The position numbers and the translations under genes are program-made. 64,000 nucleotides of DNA. Origin: Datnioides undecimradiatus (lineage: Eukaryota; Chordata; Actinopteri; Lobotiformes; Datnioididae). Location of the stretch: assembly GCA_008933995.1 (NCBI GenBank), contig WARS01000034.1, positions 3,822,707 through 3,886,706 on the forward strand, read 5' to 3'. This document shows, one piece after another, positions 37,141 to 48,500 of the stretch. The notes under the pieces were generated by a model. It was not told where the DNA came from and did no database searches. It saw only the letters and a list, made by a program, of their open reading frames with translations. Every line of letters starts with the position of its first letter. Position 1 is the stretch's first letter.

Positions 37141-38140
37141 CATTTTACAGATATTGTCATGTCTCTTAGCATGTGTCTTTGGGTTTGAATGGTTCACTGT
37201 AATTGGTTCTAAGGATGTTCATATGAAAATACAAGCTCGTATTCACTTTTGAAATTGAATGCAACATCTATTTGAATGTGGGTTTTTTGGTCATATCAAG
37301 TGTCACATATTCAGTTGTTACATGTATTGAGGATGTAATGGAGAGGGGGTTTCAAGGTGCCTTTTACTGTTCTTTTGACAAGAGTCTGCAGTAACTGGAG
37401 TGCTGCACATATTGCTGAAGTTCAAGCCTCTCTATGGCCTATTTTGTATCCATTTTGGTCTTTAGTCACAATTACAAATGGTAATTTGACAAAAATGTAT
37501 GTTGAAAATTAATTTGTCCTTTTTTTTCATTCTTGCTCAAAGACACTGCCTTTCAAATGGAGAATGGAGGCCTCTGTGTTGTTAAGGACCCTTATTACTA
37601 TATGACTTTACTGCAGAAAAGACTCTATTATCTGTATAAGAAATCCCAAAAGATCAACCTCATACAGTTTGACCTGCAGAGGCTTGATTTGTATGAACAT
37701 AATGTTCTCTCAGTTTAAAATTTGGTTTTGGTGTATCCAGATTCTGATAATACACTGAACGAATGAGCACTTCGTGCAGTTTGAAAACATAACATCCTCC
37801 GTCCATGTCGAATGACTGATTTTAATTATTTGGGGCAACATGAAGAGATGAATCAACTTTTAAGCGCCATTGTGTATGTGTACGGCGCGCACTTACTACG
37901 AGTCCGTTCGTGTACGAGCGTTTTTGATCACATGACCTTTTTCCCAAGCAGCAGAGGAGCTGTTTGGAGGGGCCAAGTTGGTGACCTCATTTGCATATTG
38001 GGCGCCTGTTTTACACACGCTGGGGGCGTTGACCAATCAGATCGACGCATGCAGCAAACCACGCCCGCGCGGCAACTCGTGTCGCGCGCTTACTCATCAT
38101 TGTACTGGCGGTGCAGTCGTCCGAAGTTGTTGGTTTGTCT
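37141..38140. other. Intergenic segment between frmpd4 and the 264-aa gene
   Basis: A-T rich to about 37.85 kb, then an abrupt rise in CpG into the promoter of the downstream gene. The open frames here (for example 37812-38201) lie in promoter sequence and show no protein similarity. Confidence 0.7.
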
Positions 38141-38421
38141 TTACTTCGATTCTAGCAAGGCTTTAAAAGTGCGGGGACTTTTTTTTTTTTTTATCGTTTA
38201 GTGGAAAGTCAAGTAAGTTTATCTTTGCAGGGGCGAGTTCGAAAGCTGCATAGACGCTTTTTAGGGAGCTTCTGACTGCCGAGTTCACCAGCTGAAGCCA
38301 CCTACCGCCGCGGAGAAGTTATTGTTGGGCACCCGGTGGGGTTTAAAGTTCAGCTAACTGTAGCGTCACTTGCTACTAGCAGGTAGTTAGCTGCATATCT
38401 TAACCCATTAGTTTGGTCACA
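37880..38421 (+). promoter_or_regulatory. CpG-rich promoter and 5' UTR of the unidentified 264-aa gene
   Basis: Dense CpG (CGGCGCGC, CGCCCGCGCGG, GTCGCGCGC). An octamer ATTTGCAT lies at 37989-37996, an E2F-like TTGGGCGCC at 37998-38006, and a CCAAT box at 38033-38037. No TATA box is evident. CHR-like hexamers TTTAAA (38162-38167) and TTCGAA (38238-38243) follow. CCAAT plus E2F/CHR elements are frequent in cell-cycle genes, but these motifs are short and occur by chance. The transcription start is probably about 38.1-38.2 kb. Confidence 0.6.
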
Positions 38422-38488
38422 ATGGCAGCTGTGTACCAGTCACGACGTGCCTTGGTGGAAATACCTGCTCCACAGCCCAAAATTGCAG
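38422..38488 (+). CDS. 264-aa gene, exon 1
   Basis: Encodes MAAVYQSRRALVEIPAPQPK and IA; donor GCAG|GTAAGT is a perfect match to consensus. Ends in phase 1. Confidence 0.9.
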
Positions 38489-41380
38489 GTAAGTCTGAAA
38501 TTTAAAATCTTTCCTCTTTTATCTCCGAAAACTGCTGTAACTCCTTTGTGCAAGGGGCGCCACTCTGCTATCATGCTAACGTTAGTGACAAGCGCGCGCC
38601 CTCAGGAGCAGCTAGCCTACTACATGTATAATGTTAAAGTAACTTAAATATGGACAGCTGCGCTGAGTTTCCATGATTATGGAGTGACACCGTTCACTTG
38701 TGTGCATGTGTTTAACGGTCAACTCCAAGTTGCGCGTTATGTTGTGTGTAGCAGTAACATCACCCCCAGAAGAATTTATTTTAATATTAATTTTCTTACA
38801 GCTCGAATGAGGAGATCCTACTTAGAAATACTGAGTGCACGTTTGGCTCCGTCTCCTATTCCGAGGGGCAGAAGCACAACCGCGACTACAAAGCGTGCGC
38901 AGTCACGTAAGTAATCCAAGCGAAAGCGATGCCAGTGTACCTGCACAACTAACCTGGAGTTGTATTTGTGAGCTGGCTTCATAGGAAGCGAAATGGAAAC
39001 GTATCATGATGAAGGTAAAAGAAAGGGCGCGTGGGTGCACAGACGGACGCTTCCACTGCTGAGATCTCAATGAAATAAAGATGATCAGAGCAGTAAAAGA
39101 TGTTTCTTTACTTGGCCACTAAAAACATTCTCTGAAGTAAATGCACGCTACTACTTAACGAGTGATAACCAATCCCATGTGCGTTAATTACTAGGAAATT
39201 GGTTTTCACAGTGATTGTTAGTGTCCCCTTGCTCTTGTTTGCTGTAAACTGTTAATGACCTAATTATATCTCCTTGTTCTGCAGTGGATTTGTCCATCGG
39301 TAAGCTCTGGAGTCGGGGGATAGATGAGCAGTGTGAGAAGATGGATGATCACCACACCCCTCTCTCCAAACAGCAGCTCGTCCAGCTAATCAGATCCCTC
39401 ATCTTAGTTGAGCAGGTATCCTTCCCGGCCATTTCACGTGACTGTATTAATAAGACGGCACATTTTTCATCCTGTGGAATTTTTGTGGCAAAGATGTGAA
39501 CTGAAGTAGATTAGTGATCGCCGAGTCTTTGCTACACACAGTCTAATCTGACACATGATGTGCTGCATTGCATCCCAGAGCCAAGAGCCCAGGATCCTGG
39601 CATCAGACCTGAAGTATCTCCAGGAAGACCTGCAACTAAAGAAAGCAAACGTTTACAGGTCCATACCCTACTCAAGGTTCGGCTCCAACAGGGACGCTCA
39701 CTGCTACAGAAAGGCATATCCTCACCTGGTAGCGTTCAAAGTGAGTATCAGGGGACTTCTGGCACACTTGCATAAAAATGATACATTTTGGAAACCTGCA
39801 GATTTAATTGTACTCGTATACTGTCATGTCCACATGTGCGGTACAGATATGAATTTTAATTTTCCTCACTGCTGTATTTAAAACCCCACATATTACCTCT
39901 ATGTGGCTTGATGTGCTGTGTTTAATTGCCATCCTAATCTGTTCCCTCCCTTTTCCTCCCTGTCAGGTTTCGTGTGAGGAGTGGGGCCAAGTTCTTCTGA
40001 GGAACAAAGAGTGGGACGCTGTGTTGGAGCACACACTGATGGCGTGGCGCTACACCAGCGAGTTGCCGCAGTGGGACACAGCAAGCCACAATGCTCTCAG
40101 AGAACAGTGTTACAGCATTTTGGCAGCTCACAGCCTCACTGCTCTCCAGCACTACCAACCTGAACCCAGCAGAGGAAGAGAGCTGCTCAGAAGGTAACGC
40201 TCCAGCTTTTGAAGTTTGATGTGTGCACATACACTGAGTGTGTCAACACTATTTATATTTCCTTAATAATATTAAAGCAATACTCAAGGAAATTATCATG
40301 TAAATGCAGCAGTTTGGTTGCTCTGTCCCATCAAACTAAATGTTTTACTCACTCTTTAAATGATTCAGGTGTGTAATTACATTTATGGCTGTTTCTCACC
40401 TTCATGCTCACATCTGAAAGGTCACGGTGAACCGGGTACGGACTGTTGCACCTGTACACCAATAAAGTCACTTCATTTCCTTTTGATTTTGTGGCACTAA
40501 TAAGATGTCTATTGCAGCCTGCCCACTTCCTTCTGAACAATAACCCGAGCCTTAAATGAAGTAGGTCAGCGAGGTTACTGGGGAAATCAGTCTGTAGAAA
40601 ACCCGGCTACTTACAAACCCTTCACATGAAAATGTGGCTTTGCATCTTTAACCACAACAGAGCAGAGAACAACGTTCTCGGCCCAAACTGTGACTCACTT
40701 GAATTTACTATCGGCTACTACTGCATTCTCTTTGCTGCCATTTTGACCAATTGCTGACTTAAAATTCAGCTGAAGCAATGCAACATGGGCATCCTACTGG
40801 AGTCCTGTCTTGTCACCTGTTGAATGTAAGTTCACTCACCTTTTAGCTCTGGGTTGGTTCACCACGGTTGAGCTGGGTCACTTTGGCTTTGTGGAAGTTT
40901 GACTCTCTTCACCACTTGGGTGTTGACTTCACCTCTCACTGGGATGTGGAAAACCTGTTTGTCTTATTTAGCAGCTAAAAGTCAGAGCACAACCTAAAAG
41001 TGGTGCTTGCGTTGTGATGTAGCCAGTAAAGTGAACTTGCTAGCTACAGATTAGCTTTGTGTTGGTACAAACTACCTAGCCTCTTGATGAGCTACCAAGA
41101 TAGATGCTAGCTTATTCATAGGTTCATCATTTTCTTCTTTCAGTGTTTTTGTTGTAGTTGAATTTGGTTATTGGTTCTTTAGCCCTACATATTGTGTGCA
41201 TTGTTAATGCTAATAGAAATGAGAAGGTATCCACGTGAGAGCGATCTAACAGATGACTCCCTTGTTTCTGTCTCCAGGTTGAAGATGGCTCAGTTACACA
41301 GCCAGCTAATTGTGCCCTGTATTCACGAGCTGCAGAGGATTATGGGACGTGCTGATGACTCCTCCATGGACACAAAGTAA
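38422..41380 (+). CDS. Unidentified conserved-looking gene, 6 coding exons, 264-aa protein
   Basis: Exons: 38422-38488, 38802-38906, 39285-39415, 39579-39740, 39967-40193, 41278-41380. All are GT-AG, phases match throughout, total 795 nt. The ATG has A at -3 and G at +4, with an in-frame TAA at 38401-38403 just upstream, so the start is firm. The first about 57 residues are basic and Pro/Ser/Thr-rich (ALVEIPAPQPKI, PSPIPRGRSTT) and look disordered. Residues about 60-255 are helical with five tryptophans (LWSRG, EEWGQ, KEWDA, MAWRYT, PQWDT). There is no signal peptide, membrane segment, zinc motif or catalytic signature. I do not recognise the family. A nuclear or cell-cycle role is only suggested by the basic N-terminus and the promoter motifs. 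Confidence 0.88.
38489..38801 (+). other. Intron 1 of the 264-aa gene
   Basis: 313 nt; nothing recognised. Confidence 0.85.
38802..38906 (+). CDS. 264-aa gene, exon 2
   Basis: Acceptor CTTACAG, donor CAC|GTAAGT. Encodes ARMRRSYLEILSARLAPSPI and a Thr/Arg-rich end (GRSTTATTKRAQS). Ends in phase 1. Confidence 0.88.
38907..39284 (+). other. Intron 2 of the 264-aa gene
   Basis: 378 nt; nothing recognised. Confidence 0.85.
39285..39415 (+). CDS. 264-aa gene, exon 3
   Basis: Acceptor TCTGCAG, donor CAG|GTATCC. Encodes LDLSIGKLWSRGIDEQCEKM then LSKQQLVQLIRSLILVEQ, the first predicted helices. Ends in phase 0. Confidence 0.9.
39579..39740 (+). CDS. 264-aa gene, exon 4
   Basis: Acceptor ATCCCAG, donor AAA|GTGAGT, 162 nt, phase 0. 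Encodes SQEPRILASDLKYLQEDLQL then KKANVYRSIPYSRFGSNRDA and an aromatic/basic end (HCYRKAYPHLVAFK). Confidence 0.9.
39967..40193 (+). CDS. 264-aa gene, exon 5
   Basis: Acceptor TGTCAG, donor AAG|GTAACG, 227 nt. Encodes VSCEEWGQVLLRNKEWDAVL, EHTLMAWRYTSELPQWDTAS, and a helix ending GRELLRR. Ends in phase 2. Confidence 0.9.
40194..41277 (+). other. Intron 5 of the 264-aa gene
   Basis: 1.1 kb; non-coding. About 40790-41100 contains reiterated short words (CACTT, GCTAGC) and may be an old repeat; no family recognised. Confidence 0.7.
41278..41380 (+). CDS. 264-aa gene, exon 6 (last)
   Basis: Acceptor CTCCAG; TAA stop at 41378-41380. Encodes LKMAQLHSQLIVPCIHELQR followed by a polar tail. Confidence 0.88.
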
Positions 41381-42130
41381 CAGAGAAACACTATGTAACC
41401 AGCTGGCTACACTACTCTGAAAAGTGTGTTTCATAGATGACTTCAATGATTTATGTGCGGTACATGGCCAAAAACATTTGACATGGTAGTGTTTGTTTGG
41501 AAAACCACTACAGTATTCTTCCAAAGGGCCGGGTAGCAACTGAAAATGTAATAAGTGCCAGAAAATGCAACTTCAAAAGGCCACGACGGCTACTCTCCAC
41601 ATGGCTGAAAATGCAGTCAAACTTTCTATTTAATCACTTTGCATTTTTACGTCAGGTGGAAAGTATTGTCATGAGAAGTGTTTCATTCGTTGCATGGCAC
41701 ACACAACAAGCAAATATGAGAAAGTTACACAGATCGACTATTCAGCTGGTTAGTGTAATGTGTGATGTTGCTGAACCGGTTCATCAGAATGATTAACTTG
41801 AAATTGAAAGTTGGGTTGGTGCTGACATATAATTAAATGTGTTTTTAGAACTTTGCATTGAACCACTCTTGCATTGACCATTGCAATGTTAAAAGTATGA
41901 AATGACCTTTTTGCTTTATTTGCGTGCGTGTGTGTGTATATATGTCCTTGTTACTGTTCACAATACTTGAAAGCTGCCTTTGCCATCTGACTGCTTGTGT
42001 TGTATATGTATGTCTTTGTTTAGAGGATCCTTGTCACTGTTTGCACTGTTGCTGTTTGTCCTGAAAACTTGAAGAGTTTTGATAAAATAGACTCCTAATT
42101 TCAATAAAGTTGTTCCTTTGTACTGGTGAA
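41381..42130 (+). other. 3' UTR of the 264-aa gene
   Basis: Non-coding sequence between the stop codon and the poly(A) signal, with a short TG/TA run (about 41927-41944). No further features. Confidence 0.65.
42103..42108 (+). terminator. Poly(A) signal AATAAA of the 264-aa gene
   Basis: A canonical AATAAA is followed by a GT/T-rich element (GTTGTTCCTTTGT) about 725 nt after the stop, as expected for a cleavage and polyadenylation site. Confidence 0.75.
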
Positions 42131-42850
42131 AGCTTCATTCATCTGTTGCGTGTTTAAACTTTACTGTACCCATGATTTCCACACACAGTCATCAATATCA
42201 ATGTGTTTTCCATATAGTAAACCAAACAGGAAGTATGATTCTTTCTCATGTGTATTAGCAGACATCACACTTAACGTGTTGTTGCTTTGCTCCGCTTGTC
42301 AGGTTATTCAAGTAACTGCAAAGGTGAAACTGGTAACCATCAGTACAGTCAGACATTGTGCGTGTTACAACCTGTAGTGTGCATCTAATCTTGCTGATGT
42401 ATCATGATGCAATGCTGTCTTCCTGTTTTGATCAGATGTCTGTGTGTGATTATGGGTAAGTTCTTCCCAAAGCATCTCATGGTGAGCGAGTCAGAAAACT
42501 GCCTCCATGGACATTTTCCACACAGTGCATCAGACCTGTAAGATCAGACCCAGTCATGCTTGTGTTTTTCTCTTTCATGAGTGGGAATTACCCTCCAGCC
42601 CACTAAATCATCTGCATGCACTAAGTGCAGTTTTTTAGTCTGCTCCTTCCTTATGTCTGAGATTGATTTGCTGGCTGTGTGCACTGATCAGTGGGCTGGC
42701 ATGGTTGATTTGCAGACTAAACCTTTAAATGGACACTGCTGCTTTTTAAAGATGGGCCATTGCAGTAGATAATAGGATTAATCGATCAATGGATTGATCG
42801 CGTGTCCATTCAGCTGGTGCGAGTGCCTCGCTTTAAGTTACTATGTCCTA

Positions 42851-42864
42851 CCACTAGGTGGAGC
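42851..42864 (+). promoter_or_regulatory. CTCF-like site downstream of the 264-aa gene
   Basis: CCACTAGGTGGAGC fits the vertebrate CTCF core CCASYAGRKGGCRS with one mismatch. It lies 0.75 kb past the poly(A) signal, where the gene-free region begins. Confidence 0.5.
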
Positions 42865-45515
42865 CCAGGTTGCACCGTAACTGGGATCAGCACTCTGAGC
42901 GGAGGAGCTGCGTTAGTACCGCGGGAGCCACAGTTGTTGCCATGGCGCTCTGTGGAGTGCATATTAAATAAATTTTAAATGCTATTTATGGTTCAAGATA
43001 ATCTATGGGGGGCTGATAGGGTGAGAGGCTGTTGGCTGACATGCAGGCTTCCTGTTGTGCAATTTCCCTCAGATGTAAAGCTGTGATATTACTTAGCATT
43101 ATTACTTATAGTTACTCATGCAGGGGCATCTGCAGTGCATTGTTGTAGTTTGGGGATGTTGATCTCCGGTGATATCTCTGCAGCTTCTGCGTAGGAATAT
43201 GTTGTACCTTTAATGTTTGGCTGTGACGTTTCTTTACAAATCAGGATTAATACACTTGTTTGTCTCCAGGCTATTGCAGGGAGTGGAGCGTAGTACTATC
43301 GCAGCTAAGGCAGTATGTAAATGTGGCCAGCCCACTCACACAGATATGCGGTGTTAATTTGTAATCTGCAAATTGGAGATTAAATTGTTGGGCCAATGGT
43401 GGCTCACTCTCCCACAGTTTAGCCCACATACACTGGCCTACATGAAATCCCTCAGGAGCGTTCCCTGCTTCTCTCTGTCTCACTTTATCTTTTGGTGCCT
43501 CTCATTAGAAAATGAAATGAGGGATAACGCCACAGTGAGTGTTTGTCTAAGCCATCACAGCAAATTAGCTCCTGCTCTGACTTTCTTTTAGACGGGAAAA
43601 GTGCAGCAGCCTCTTGGAGTTTCACCTGTATTTTGAGATAATATCAGATCTTCCACACTTGAAATTGTTCCTCTTATATTTATCAGTCCTAGAACTCGAG
43701 GCTACTCCACACATGCTGCAGATGCATGTTCTGCTTCTCACCTGAGATTAGTCCTCCAAGCAAGTGTTTTCAAAGTATGATCCGGGGGATTTCCTGAGCT
43801 GCATTAGAGGCTGGCAAGATGACCTCAGGAAAATCACACAGAATCCAATCTACAACGTGGAGTGTTTTGTAGTGAGCACTGGAGCTTACTGATCTTGGCA
43901 CTGTAGAAGAAGCAAGTCTTTAAAGAGGCACGCTGGAGTGGTGCGCATCTTAAAATGCCTATATTATGAGATGGCGGTAAAGAAAAAAACAATCAATGCA
44001 TCACAGCTCCTCTGTGCCTTGGATGGTTTTTTTCTTTTTTTGAGGTTGCCCTCGCTTCTGCGCCAAGATCAGAGAGCTGGCAGCTACAAAGACAGACCTC
44101 CCGGTTTGTTTGCCTCTCTGCATAGCTGTTACCCTTTCACAGAGCTGTAAATTCTGCATTTTACCTCCACACCCCAAACAACGCTCCGCACAGCTTATCC
44201 GAAATCAGCCATAGTTTATGTTCCCAATGCATTCTGTCACCAGAGGTTAGCCCAGGAGAGACTGTAGGAATATTTCACTATTTCCTTTGCTCATTATCTC
44301 CCAAGTAGCTCCAAAGATAGTGATGCAGTTCTGTATAAAGCCGCACAGAAAAACAGAAATCACAGCGGCGGGGCAAGCTTTTAATAGAAGTTGGTGTTGT
44401 GTATGTTTTTTTATTAATTTTTTATGTGAAATGTTTTGCAAGATAAGTGGAGATAGCATTGAACTCTGTTTTGAGCGTATCATCTATATTGCATTAGAGG
44501 TGCATGACGACACGTCTCTCTCCCATGTCAAAGAATCCACTGCTCTAAAACTAAATTAAAACTTAAATCATTAAAATGATACACGCTCTTGATTGTGCAC
44601 TTGTAACACAGCAACATGATGCACTTCCATTTAAGATGGGAGAAGCTGTTGCCCCACTGTTGAAGTTGGTATTGTTGTCTGCACCAGCATTTCTAAAGGT
44701 GTGAAGCTTTGGGTGGATTTAAGACCAGTGGGCTGAAGGTGCACCCCATTTCCCAATGAGCTAGCTTAGCCCCATGGATAAATAAACCACTGGATTTTAG
44801 TCTTTTATGGTTGGAAAATCTGGAATTTTGAAACATATGACCAGGAATTCAAAGAGGGTCTCACAGTAGCTATAGTAGGAGGGAAACTTATTAGAGATCA
44901 GCCTTAAACTGTGGATTTACTGTTGATTTTAGCATGAGGATGGTGAGAAACCCCACAATAAACATAATCTCACTGCTGAAAAAGTCATGGAAGTTCATCA
45001 TCAGCTCATGACACTGAACACGACGCACAAGAATTAACAACTCAAATGGGAAACACAGCTTTTGGAGGAAGAGGTTGCTATATAAACGGGATCTTGTGAG
45101 GGTTCACGTCTATAAAGTAAAGGTAAATGTGATTTACAGCTATTTGCAGCTGATGTTTGGCCAATTAGAAGGCGGGGTGTTGAGATGATGTTCATAAATT
45201 GTTTTCACAGACGCTACAACTCAAAGACACTCTGTCAGAAAGTAATTTCAATTCAGCTTCTGTCGTTCTCACCGTGGTTGCCCTTCGCCCCCTCCTCAAG
45301 CAACGTAATTAGGCCACGGGAACGTGCATTCGTTCACCTACATTGGAAGTTACTTAGCTCCATTAGAGCTCATTGTCTACACCATTCACTTATGAATTAG
45401 TCTCACGTGCCAAAACAAATCCAAAAGCAAATTGTATAATTGCGTCGTGGTTAAGACAGCATTAGCCTCGCTAATATTATATCAGCATAAAGACGATGGA
45501 AACATCAGGGGCTAA

Positions 45516-45545
45516 GGGGGTGGGGGGGCTAAGGGGGGTTGGGGG
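45516..45545 (+). other. G-quadruplex-forming motif
   Basis: Four runs of five or more G separated by loops of 1, 4 and 2 nt in total order (G5-T-G7-CTAA-G6-TT-G5). This is well inside the strict G3+N1-7 rule on the + strand. Confidence 0.85.
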
Positions 45546-48500
45546 AATCAGCTTATGTTGTAATAATTGGCAAAATGGTAAGAGACCTAACACACGCTAA
45601 GATTTCAAAAACAGATATTTCCCCACTGATTCTCCACGGGCTGCAGGAATAATAAGGCTGGGCTTTGGACACGAGAGATGCTCACCGATCACTTCCTGTA
45701 TCCCAGTGACACTGACACTTTAACCAGCTTTAACAGCAGGTTGTGTTTGATCAGAAAGCACTGCTGTGTTGCTCTGTAGGGGCATTCCTTTCATATGCTG
45801 TTGTATATTTTGCAGGACTTGTTGTAGTTTGCTCCAGTTTTCTGACCAGTGGCTGCAGGTCTCAGTTAACTCCGAAATACAACTTTACAAGTTGAACTTC
45901 CTGAATGCACTTTTATAAAATGTGAACTTTGACAGAGGCAAGCGCCTAAGCAGAAATAAGTCAGTTCAAGTGTGCGTGTGTGAAGATCAGAAACCACAGA
46001 AGTATGATGAGCTGGGGTAAGTAACACTTCATCTCAAAATAGCTCCTGCAATGCCCTGGACATCGCAGATGTATGGTGTTTCTGAGGAATGACTAATTCC
46101 CTCCCGGTAGAGTACCAGGTTTACATCGGTGGTTTTTAATTCTGGACCTCAGGACGCACAGCTGTGCTGCTTTTCATTCATCTTCAGCCATCTAAAACTG
46201 GGCTGATTTACACCTGGGATGCCAGGTGAGTGTAATTAACAGTAATTAACTAGCTGTGAGGCGAGAAAACCAGCACCGCCGCGTCCCAAAGACTTACAGA
46301 AGCGACTGAGAGCGAGCGAACACAGCGACTGAGTGTTTGTACATGACTTGAATAGTCTTAGATACCAAAAAATCCTCTCGTAGACATCTGCACCGACACT
46401 CAGACATCTGTCACTTCAGCTTGGGCAAACAGAGCTGAGAGGAAGTAGAAGAGTGCATTCTGGTCCAATCTAGCTGGAATAACAATGATAAATCCAAAGA
46501 CCTGAGCAGGTACCAAGGACACTGATAAGACCGGTAAGGACAAAACTTGCTGCCGCAGTACTACAGATGGCCTTTTTGGTCTTATATTCTGAAAGTTGAA
46601 TAGTGTTTTACAGCAGGACGCTCCTTCCGCAGAGCAACCAGTGCTTTGGTTTGAATCAGCAGGGCTGTGAGCCAGTTACTCCTGTTATTTCTTACCCCAA
46701 ATGATCACTTAGAGGCATTATAAGTGCTCATAGTTTTTCAATCTGTGACCTACAGCCCCCAATGCCGTTATCACTGGAGTAAAATGCCACTGATCATCAG
46801 AATTGGATTGAAATGTGCTTTTGGGGTGCTCACTTTGATCGGTGGATATTAATTGCTGTCTGGAAAGGTTTAAAGCAGCAGCCGGGCTATAGAATTCACA
46901 CGGGATGATTGGAACAAAAATAAATGGTTGAAAGTTAATTAAAAGTGCGTGAATCTGTCTGAATACTGATCCCCCGAGCGTTCATTTATTTTACGTTGGA
47001 GGTCTAAATTAGTCGATAGACCTTCTTCATATCAGACGCTTTGACAAGTCATCACAGTCGAAAAACATCTGTTGCTATCCCCCAGTTCCACACCACACAC
47101 CAGCAATATACAGAGCGCACATGCATGCATATAGGAACTTTTGCAACAGTTTTTTTAACGCTTTGCGGCCTCGAGCAGCTTCTCCGTGTCTATAGTGCCT
47201 TCCACTGTTTGACAGCAGAACATGCTATAGACATGATTTACCTCCATGCGCGCTGTTACATGAAGGGGACTCAAACAGATCTGCAATGCTTTGCTTTCCT
47301 GGTGTAAACACTCAAAAACTGTTTAGAAGGTATTTAAAGTATGATGTTGAGGCAGTGCTTGTATGTATCTGCAGGACTGTAGCGATGCAGTGCTTGTTGT
47401 GTAGTGAGTAAAGGGTTAGTGGAGTAGTTTGGGAAATGTGTTTATTATAAGGGAGTATTTCCTGACCAGTTACTGCACAGATAAAACAATGTACTGTAAA
47501 TGTTGTAAAATGAGTTCATCACTGAGCATTAGAGATGTCTGGAGATACCTTTGAACAAAGCCAGGCTAGCTATTTAGCCATTTCCAGTCTCTGCGCTATG
47601 CTGTCTGCTAGCTCCAGCTTCACACTGAATATTAACCAAACAGATATGAGGGCGGTATCAATCTTTTCACTTAACTTGCAGCGAGAAAGCCAATGGCCTT
47701 TTTTTCCCCCAAAGTATATTCTTTTAATCAAGTCACAGCCACCCTAGTATAAACAGCATCTCGACTTCCTACTCCACATTAGAATAATCATTTCAGATTC
47801 TTCCCTCTGGGACTGTGCAGTCCGAATTTGAAAACTCACATGCAAATGTAATCAGAGGCCTCACCGTCAACTTCACTGCAAAGCTGCACAAAGGAACACT
47901 CAAACCACTTTTAATTTTTTATTTATTATTTTTTTTTACCCAATACATCAATTTGTATTTCATTGTTGTTTGACTCTTTGGTGTCAAACGGTTTTTAGCA
48001 TTGATAAAACATTGCATTCATGCCCTATCAGCGGCATATTTCCAGCGGGTGAGCCCAGTATTTTTGGTCGAGAGCAGCTGGCTTGCTTTCTTTTTTTTTT
48101 TCAGTTAGAGAAGAGCGAAGCAATTTGCTCGGTGGCAAAAGGTCAAGAGAAAATGAGCGAGCTCCATCAAATCCTGAAAACGAATCCGGTTGGAATCAAA
48201 AAAAAAAAAAAAAAACCCACAATAATGCGTGTTTTTTTTATTTCCAAAGAGATCTGCCCATGTCTTTTTAAATATTTCTTTATGGCATTAATTCCTTTTA
48301 AGATCCGGCACAGGGGAGAGAAGCAGACACGATGGCAGAGGAAGGGATGAGGAATTACATGTAACAAAGGTCATGAGTCTTATTTGAAACCTTGGTCTGC
48401 GCTCTTGTCCACTGTGCAATCTCCCTCTTCTGCTGAATATAAATTGCAGTGGGATTTGGCTGAGGGAAGTGTGTTAGGTAAAGGAATTACGATTGTTTTT

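Noticed and set aside
37812-38201. 129-aa open frame before the 264-aa gene
   Set aside because: It lies in the CpG promoter and its end is a translated T-run; the real start at 38422 is in another frame with its own upstream stop.
47970-48350. 126-aa open frame with a Lys run
   Set aside because: The Lys run is a translated poly-A tract; no similarity or splice context.
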